DNA of 8,923 nt, from contig CANEDJ010000050.1 in assembly GCA_947426265.1 (NCBI GenBank), forward strand, positions 1-8,923, given 5' to 3'. The notes beneath the pieces are model-generated. The model worked only from the letters and a program-made list of their open reading frames with translations, did no database searches and was not told the DNA's origin. Shown piece by piece: positions 4,923 to 8,923 of the stretch. This DNA is from MGBC102946 sp022793145. GTDB taxonomy: Bacteria > Bacillota_I > Bacilli_A > RF39 > UBA660. Each line of letters opens with the position of its first letter. The first letter of the stretch is position 1. Made by a program: the position numbers and the translations under genes.

Positions 4923-7286
4923 TTGGTTAAAGCAGATTTGCCAGTTATTTTATTAAAAGGAATTGTATTACTTCCAAACAATGAATTGCGCTTAGAATTT
5001 GATAATGAAGAAAGTAAGAACATTATTGATTTATCTGAATTATTTCATGAAAATCATATTTTAGTAGTAAGTAGTAGTGATCCTTTAGAGGAATCTCCTG
5101 ATAAAAAAGAATTACCTAAAATTGGCATCATTTCTGAAATTACTAGAAAAATAGAACTTCCAAATGGAAATGTTCGAGTAGTGATTAAAGGGATAGAAAG
5201 AGCAGAAGTATTTGAATATTTAAATTTAAATAAAAGAGATGTATTAGAAGCAATTGTGTCCTCTCTTGAAGTAGAAGAAATTGATGAAAAAACAGAAACT
5301 GCAATGGTTAGAAAATTATACCGCGAATTAGAAACTTATATTAAGCGTGTTCCTTATATGAGCAATAGCATTCTAGCTTCTGTTGATTCTGTGAAAAGCT
5401 TATCTGTTATGACAGATTTAATTGTGCCTCATTTACCTGTTGGCTTAGAGCGTTTGCTTCAATATTTAAATGAACAAGATATTTTAAAAAGAACAGAAAT
5501 GATTTTAGAAGACATTTATGAAGAACAGGAACTATTTGATATTGAAAGACAAATCGATCAAAAAGTAAAAAAGAGAATTGATAACAGTCAAAAAGATTAT
5601 TTGTTACATGAAAAAATGAATGTTATTAAAGAAGAATTAGGTGAACATTCTTTAAAAGAAGATGAAGTAAGTGTACTTAGAAAAAGATTAGAAGAATTAG
5701 ATGCTCCAGAAAAAATAAAGACTCGAATTGAGAAAGAGATTCGTTATTATGATAGTATGCCAGCAATGTCTCCAGAGGTAACAATGGTAAGAACTTATAT
5801 TGACTGGTTATTAGATCTTCCATGGAACATAGAAACAGAAGATAATCATGATTTGAAGGAAGTAAAAGATGAATTAAATGCTTCTCATTATGGACTTGAA
5901 AAAGTGAAAACTAGGATTATTGAATATTTGGCAGTTAAGGAAAGAACCAATAATTTAAGAAGTCCAATCATTTGTCTTGTAGGTCCTCCTGGAGTAGGAA
6001 AAACAAGTTTAGCGGTTAGTATTGCTCATGCGATTAATCGTAACTTTGTTAAAATCTCAGTAGGCGGTGTCTCTGATGAAGCTGATATTTTTGGGCATAG
6101 ACGTACTTATGTAGGTGCGAATCCAGGAAGAATTATTAGTTCATTGAAAAAAGCAAAAAGTAGAAATCCAGTTTTCTTAATTGATGAAATTGATAAGATG
6201 AGACAAGATATAAAGGGTGATCCAAGTAGTGCTTTATTAGAGGTATTAGATCCAGAACAAAATGAATTTTTCATGGATCATTATATGGAAGAAGAATTTG
6301 ATTTATCAAAAGTAATGTTTGTTGCAACAGCAAATTATATAGAAAATATTCCAGCTCCTTTGTTAGATCGATTAGAAATTATTGAATTATCTAGTTATAC
6401 AGAATTTGAAAAGATTGATATTGCGAAAAAACATTTGATTCCTAAAATATGTAAAGAACATGGAATAGAAGATGGAATTATTAATTTTAGTGAAGAAGCA
6501 ATTTTATCAATTATTCGTTATTATACAAAAGAGGCTGGAGTGCGTGAATTAGAAAGACAATTATCTAATATTGTGAGAAAAATAGTAACTTCACTTGTTT
6601 TAAACAATATAAAAATAGGACATTTAAATATTACTGGAAGAAATATTCATAAATATCTTGGTAAGAAAAAATATGCTTCGGCAGCATTAGAAAATGATTA
6701 TCAAATTGGAGTCGTAACTGGATTAGCGTATACAACTTTTGGTGGAGATACTCTATCAATTGAAGTCAATCATTATGATGGTTCGGGACAACTTGTATTA
6801 ACTGGTTCTTTAGGGGATGTCATGAAAGAAAGTGCGAAAATAGCGCTTTCCTATATTAAAGCAAACCATCGATATTTTAAAATTGGATATAGTTTATTAA
6901 ATACTAGGGATATTCATATTCATGTTCCAGAGGGAGCTATACCAAAAGATGGACCAAGTGCTGGTATAACATTAACAACGGCTTTAATTAGTGCTTTAAC
7001 AGAACAACAAGTAGATAAGAATATTGCAATGACAGGAGAAATTACTTTAAGAGGAACTGTCTTACCAATTGGTGGATTAAAAGAAAAAAGTATTGGAGCT
7101 CATCGTAATGGGATAAAAAAAATTATCATTCCTTATGATAATTTAAAAGATTTAGATGAAATTCCAAGTGAAGTAAAAGATGATATTACATTTATTCCAG
7201 TAAAAACATATAAAGAAGTTTGGAATATTGTCTTTAAAGAGAAAATGAAGAGTGGTAATCATGAACAAGAACAGTTATTATTATAG
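4923..7286 (+). CDS. lon: ATP-dependent Lon protease
   Basis: This 787-residue, full-length bacterial Lon is a cytoplasmic hexameric AAA+ protease that unfolds and degrades damaged and selected regulatory proteins. The N-terminal substrate-binding domain (about 1-200) leads through a charged coiled helix (about 200-250) to the AAA+ module, with Walker A GPPGVGKT (354-361) and Walker B VFLIDEID (417-424). The protease domain (about 595-770) has catalytic Ser679 in KDGPSAG and Lys722 in GGLKEK, so it should be active. The start is the TTG at 4923, placed 8 nt after a very strong AAGGAGG. Beginning MVKADLPVILLKG, the protein has no N-terminal extension. It has its own promoter, and its last codons overlap the next gene. 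Confidence 0.97.
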   Translation: MVKADLPVILLKGIVLLPNNELRLEFDNEESKNIIDLSELFHENHILVVSSSDPLEESPDKKELPKIGIISEITRKIELPNGNVRVVIKGIERAEVFEYLNLNKRDVLEAIVSSLEVEEIDEKTETAMVRKLYRELETYIKRVPYMSNSILASVDSVKSLSVMTDLIVPHLPVGLERLLQYLNEQDILKRTEMILEDIYEEQELFDIERQIDQKVKKRIDNSQKDYLLHEKMNVIKEELGEHSLKEDEVSVLRKRLEELDAPEKIKTRIEKEIRYYDSMPAMSPEVTMVRTYIDWLLDLPWNIETEDNHDLKEVKDELNASHYGLEKVKTRIIEYLAVKERTNNLRSPIICLVGPPGVGKTSLAVSIAHAINRNFVKISVGGVSDEADIFGHRRTYVGANPGRIISSLKKAKSRNPVFLIDEIDKMRQDIKGDPSSALLEVLDPEQNEFFMDHYMEEEFDLSKVMFVATANYIENIPAPLLDRLEIIELSSYTEFEKIDIAKKHLIPKICKEHGIEDGIINFSEEAILSIIRYYTKEAGVRELERQLSNIVRKIVTSLVLNNIKIGHLNITGRNIHKYLGKKKYASAALENDYQIGVVTGLAYTTFGGDTLSIEVNHYDGSGQLVLTGSLGDVMKESAKIALSYIKANHRYFKIGYSLLNTRDIHIHVPEGAIPKDGPSAGITLTTALISALTEQQVDKNIAMTGEITLRGTVLPIGGLKEKSIGAHRNGIKKIIIPYDNLKDLDEIPSEVKDDITFIPVKTYKEVWNIVFKEKMKSGNHEQEQLLL

Positions 7287-8034
7287 GAAATTGGCGCAGT
7301 CTATTATTTTTTCTGATGAACATTGGAGAAAAATTGTAGATTTTGATGATCCACATGATCATGTGTATTCAGAAGAATTTTTATGTTCCTTATATCATCT
7401 GTTATTACGATATCAGAGAAAATCTTGTCTAGAAACAGTAGATATTCATCAGTTACAACAATTTTTATCAGATGTTCGTTTTACTTATCCATATAGTTCT
7501 AGAACAGAGAAAGAAGAAATTTATGCTATTGTTAATGAAATGATACGGATGAGTAATAGAATGGATGATTCTGGAATTGGCAAATTTTATATGGAAGAAT
7601 ACAAAAAGCGATATGGTGCTTATGCACGAACTCCTTTAGGAAAAGATTTACTAGCACGTTATTTTGCATATTATTTAGATGAGGAGCCTAGAGGAATTAA
7701 GAAAGATTTGGCATATGACATTTATTCTTTAACATTGCTCCATTATGATATCGCAGATTTGTCACAAGAACATATTGATAATTTTTCATTAACCGATTGT
7801 TATTTGAGTACTTTGAATGCTTTATTAGAGGAAAACAAAGGGTTATTGATGGATCCTATTATTCGAAATCGTTTTCTTTCTATTTTGAGAAGAAATAAAA
7901 GTTTACTTTCTGAAAAAAGAGAAAAAATTAGTACAGGAAATAAGAATGATGATAAAATGTTTGAACGTCATAATGAGTTTGTTTTAAGAAGATTAGAAAA
8001 AATTGAAAAAAACAGGTTAATAAATAAGTTTTAA
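7261..8034 (+). CDS. Hypothetical protein translationally coupled to lon
   Basis: A 257-residue protein that I do not recognise. It has no signal peptide or membrane segment. It looks mainly alpha-helical and strongly charged: an aromatic-rich N-terminus (YYYRK at 6-10), an acidic histidine-containing stretch (DFDDPHDH, 27-34), a central YMEEYKKRYGAYART (110-124), and a basic C-terminal tail (about 201-257) with alternating Arg, Lys and Glu that could be a helix or nucleic-acid contact. The ATG at 7261 is preferred over a GTG at 7252. Either start lies inside lon, the ATG giving a 26-nt overlap, so the protein is probably made by coupled translation from the lon mRNA. A terminator overlaps its stop codon. 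Its position suggests a cofactor, adaptor or substrate of Lon, but this is only contextual. Confidence 0.85.
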   Translation: MNKNSYYYRKLAQSIIFSDEHWRKIVDFDDPHDHVYSEEFLCSLYHLLLRYQRKSCLETVDIHQLQQFLSDVRFTYPYSSRTEKEEIYAIVNEMIRMSNRMDDSGIGKFYMEEYKKRYGAYARTPLGKDLLARYFAYYLDEEPRGIKKDLAYDIYSLTLLHYDIADLSQEHIDNFSLTDCYLSTLNALLEENKGLLMDPIIRNRFLSILRRNKSLLSEKREKISTGNKNDDKMFERHNEFVLRRLEKIEKNRLINKF

Positions 8035-8065
8035 ATAAGTTTTTATAGAACTTATTTATTTTTTT
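8033..8065 (+). terminator. Rho-independent terminator of the lon operon
   Basis: AAATAAGTT (8033-8041) pairs perfectly with AACTTATTT (8049-8057) around a 7-nt loop, followed by a T tract to 8065. The left arm begins within the stop codon of the hypothetical gene. Confidence 0.8.
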
Positions 8066-8125
8066 ACAAAATTTTGAGAAAAGGTAGGAATTTCACATAC
8101 TTATGTAAAAAGATATAAGTAAAGA

Positions 8126-8200
8126 GGAAGAATTCTTTTAACATATAAGATATATTGACAAACCATTTTATATCTAATATGATGTAGATAGAGTTCTTCC
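8126..8200. repeat. Nested inverted repeats around the nuclease-gene promoter
   Basis: GGAAGAA (8126-8132) is complementary to TTCTTCC (8194-8200), and inside it AGATATA (8148-8154) is complementary to TATATCT (8169-8175). The inner pair brackets the -35 box, and the outer pair spans promoter and start site. These could be operators for a repressor or chance in AT-rich DNA. Confidence 0.4.
8155..8183 (+). promoter_or_regulatory. Near-consensus promoter of the Rpn-family gene
   Basis: TTGACA (8155-8160), a 17-nt spacer and TATGAT (8178-8183) make one of the best promoters in the window. The start lies near 8190, with AAGGAGG (8205-8211) 7 nt before the TTG start codon. Confidence 0.8.
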
Positions 8201-8218
8201 AGATAAGGAGGAATCTCA

Positions 8219-8898
8219 TTGAAAGAAAAAATTTATGGTCTTAGATTTGATACGAGTTTTAAGAATGTTTTTGGTGCTCATTATTTTTTAAAACAATTTT
8301 TTAAAGATATTTTTCATGAAGAAATGAAAAATATTACTTATATTGATAAAGAAGTATTCAAAGAAAATAAACATTTATCCTATAGTATTTTTGATTTATT
8401 GATAAGAGGAAAAGATGAATTTGTTATATTTGAAATGCAGAATCAGGATTTAAAAAACATAGAAGCAAGAGTTACTATGTATCTATCCAAATATTATGCG
8501 AGACAAAATGTAGGGAAGAAGTATGAACAAGTAAAACCAATAAAAATGAGATTGATATTGAATTATCCATATGGAATATAACAGAAGCATTAAAACATGA
8601 AAAAACGTTAGATTATAAATATGCTTTATTATTTGTATTGGACTTGTTACCAAAAAAGGAAGCAAGAGAGATATTGGGAACATTAAAAAATGAAAAAAGA
8701 TTTGAGAAGCTTGTCTACAAAATAGAATTGTACAATGCAGATTTAAAAATGTATGAAAGATTAAAAAGCGAGGAGGAAAAACAAATGAGATTAGAAGATG
8801 TAGCAGAAATATATAAGGAAGAAGGAATTGAAATAGGGGAAAAAAGAGGAGAAAAAAGAGGCATTATGTATAATGTACCCATAAATCTGGACATTTAA
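8219..8898 (+). pseudogene. Rpn-family PD-(D/E)XK nuclease / putative transposase, frameshifted and 3'-interrupted
   Basis: The first frame (8219-8581, TTG start after AAGGAGG) reads DTSFKNVFG (11-19), then the nuclease core with Asp59 in FDLLIRG and ExQ (Glu72, Gln74) in FEMQ. This is the Rpn/PDDEXK_2 family, linked to recombination-promoting nucleases. It stops early after RLILNYPYGI. The expected family continuation (IWNITEAL, then LLFVLDLLPKKEAREIL and KRFEKLVYKIELYNADLK) is found in the next frame, from 8569. One missing base near 8569 (CC-A-ATATGG read as CCATATGG) restores a 226-residue product. The C-terminus has the usual Gly/Glu/Lys/Arg repeat, here two copies of GEKR encoded by a 12-nt repeat (8836-8859). 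The end after that (from about 8863) no longer looks like the family and runs into a probable insertion sequence. A sequencing error could explain the shift but not the altered tail. The strong promoter suggests recent decay. Confidence 0.8.
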
Positions 8899-8923
8899 AG
8901 AAGAAGGTATCCTAAAAAAAGGA
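8874..8923 (+). mobile_element. Possible left end of an insertion sequence (IS3-like), cut by the window edge
   Basis: The nuclease reading frame loses family likeness after GEKRG (8860-8862). At 8874 the sequence TGTACCC...CTGGACA (to 8893) resembles the TGTA...GGACA ends of IS3/IS150-group elements, and it is followed by purine-rich, ribosome-site-like DNA (AAGAAGG, AAAGGA) as before an IS3 orfA. The transposase and the right end lie outside the window, so neither inverted repeats nor target duplication can be checked. The exact boundary is uncertain by about 12 nt. Confidence 0.4.

Noticed and set aside
7252..7260. GTG start at 7252 for the gene after lon
   Set aside because: The ATG at 7261 has a better-placed purine-rich ribosome site (AGAGTGG), though the GTG cannot be fully excluded.
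8483..8683. 66-codon minus-strand hydrophobic reading frame
   Set aside because: It is antisense to the frameshifted nuclease gene. Its hydrophobicity comes from reading A-rich codons backwards.
8836..8862. Short tandem repeat as a CRISPR-like or regulatory repeat
   Set aside because: It is a two-copy 12-nt coding repeat for GEKR, typical of the C-terminal tail of Rpn-family proteins.
1..8923. Mollicute genetic code (TGA as Trp), suggested by the very low GC
   Set aside because: TGG encodes Trp in the genes seen and the reverse transcriptase ends naturally at TGA, so the standard code fits.

Overview
This is a very AT-rich bacterial window that reads with the standard genetic code: TGG is used for Trp and TGA is a true stop. 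Strong AAGGAGG-type ribosome binding sites, TTG starts, U-tract terminators and the gene content (a U32/DUF3656 protein, a SIR2 deacylase, a Firmicutes-type Lon and an Rpn-family nuclease) point to a low-GC member of the Bacillota, most likely a Bacilli/Erysipelotrichia-like host-associated lineage. The taxonomic placement is inference.

Left accessory block (1-1675). After the terminator of an unseen upstream gene (57-81) comes an intact retron. Its predicted msr-msd RNA (about 105-282) is bounded by a perfect 13-nt a1/a2 inverted repeat, and a 312-aa retron-type reverse transcriptase (305-1243) follows, carrying the NAxxH, PQGxxxSP, YSDD and VTG motifs. No recognisable retron effector lies beside it. 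The next locus (1339-1675) looks like an unannotated type I toxin-antitoxin module. A 28-residue membrane peptide (1420-1506) has its Shine-Dalgarno site inside a hairpin. A convergent antisense RNA of about 105 nt on the minus strand has a TTGACA-N17-TATAGT promoter and its own intrinsic terminator. The two loci may be independent defence-island cargo, or the peptide may serve the retron; the sequence alone does not decide this.

Central core block (1726-4741). A U32-family protein with a four-cysteine motif, probably a tRNA/rRNA hydroxylation factor, and a SIR2 NAD-dependent deacylase form a two-gene operon with an 11-nt overlap. A promoter (1726-1754) and a terminator (4716-4741) delimit it.

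Lon block (4742-8065). A spacer with a second strong terminator-like hairpin (4799-4837) precedes the lon promoter. Lon (787 aa) has complete ATPase and Ser-Lys protease sites. Its last codons overlap a 257-aa protein of unknown function, and the unit ends at a terminator overlapping that gene's stop.

Right accessory block (8066-8923). A near-consensus promoter lying among inverted repeats drives an Rpn/PD-(D/E)XK transposase-like nuclease gene. That gene is broken by a one-base frameshift, and its 3' end runs into what appears to be the left end of an insertion sequence at the window edge.
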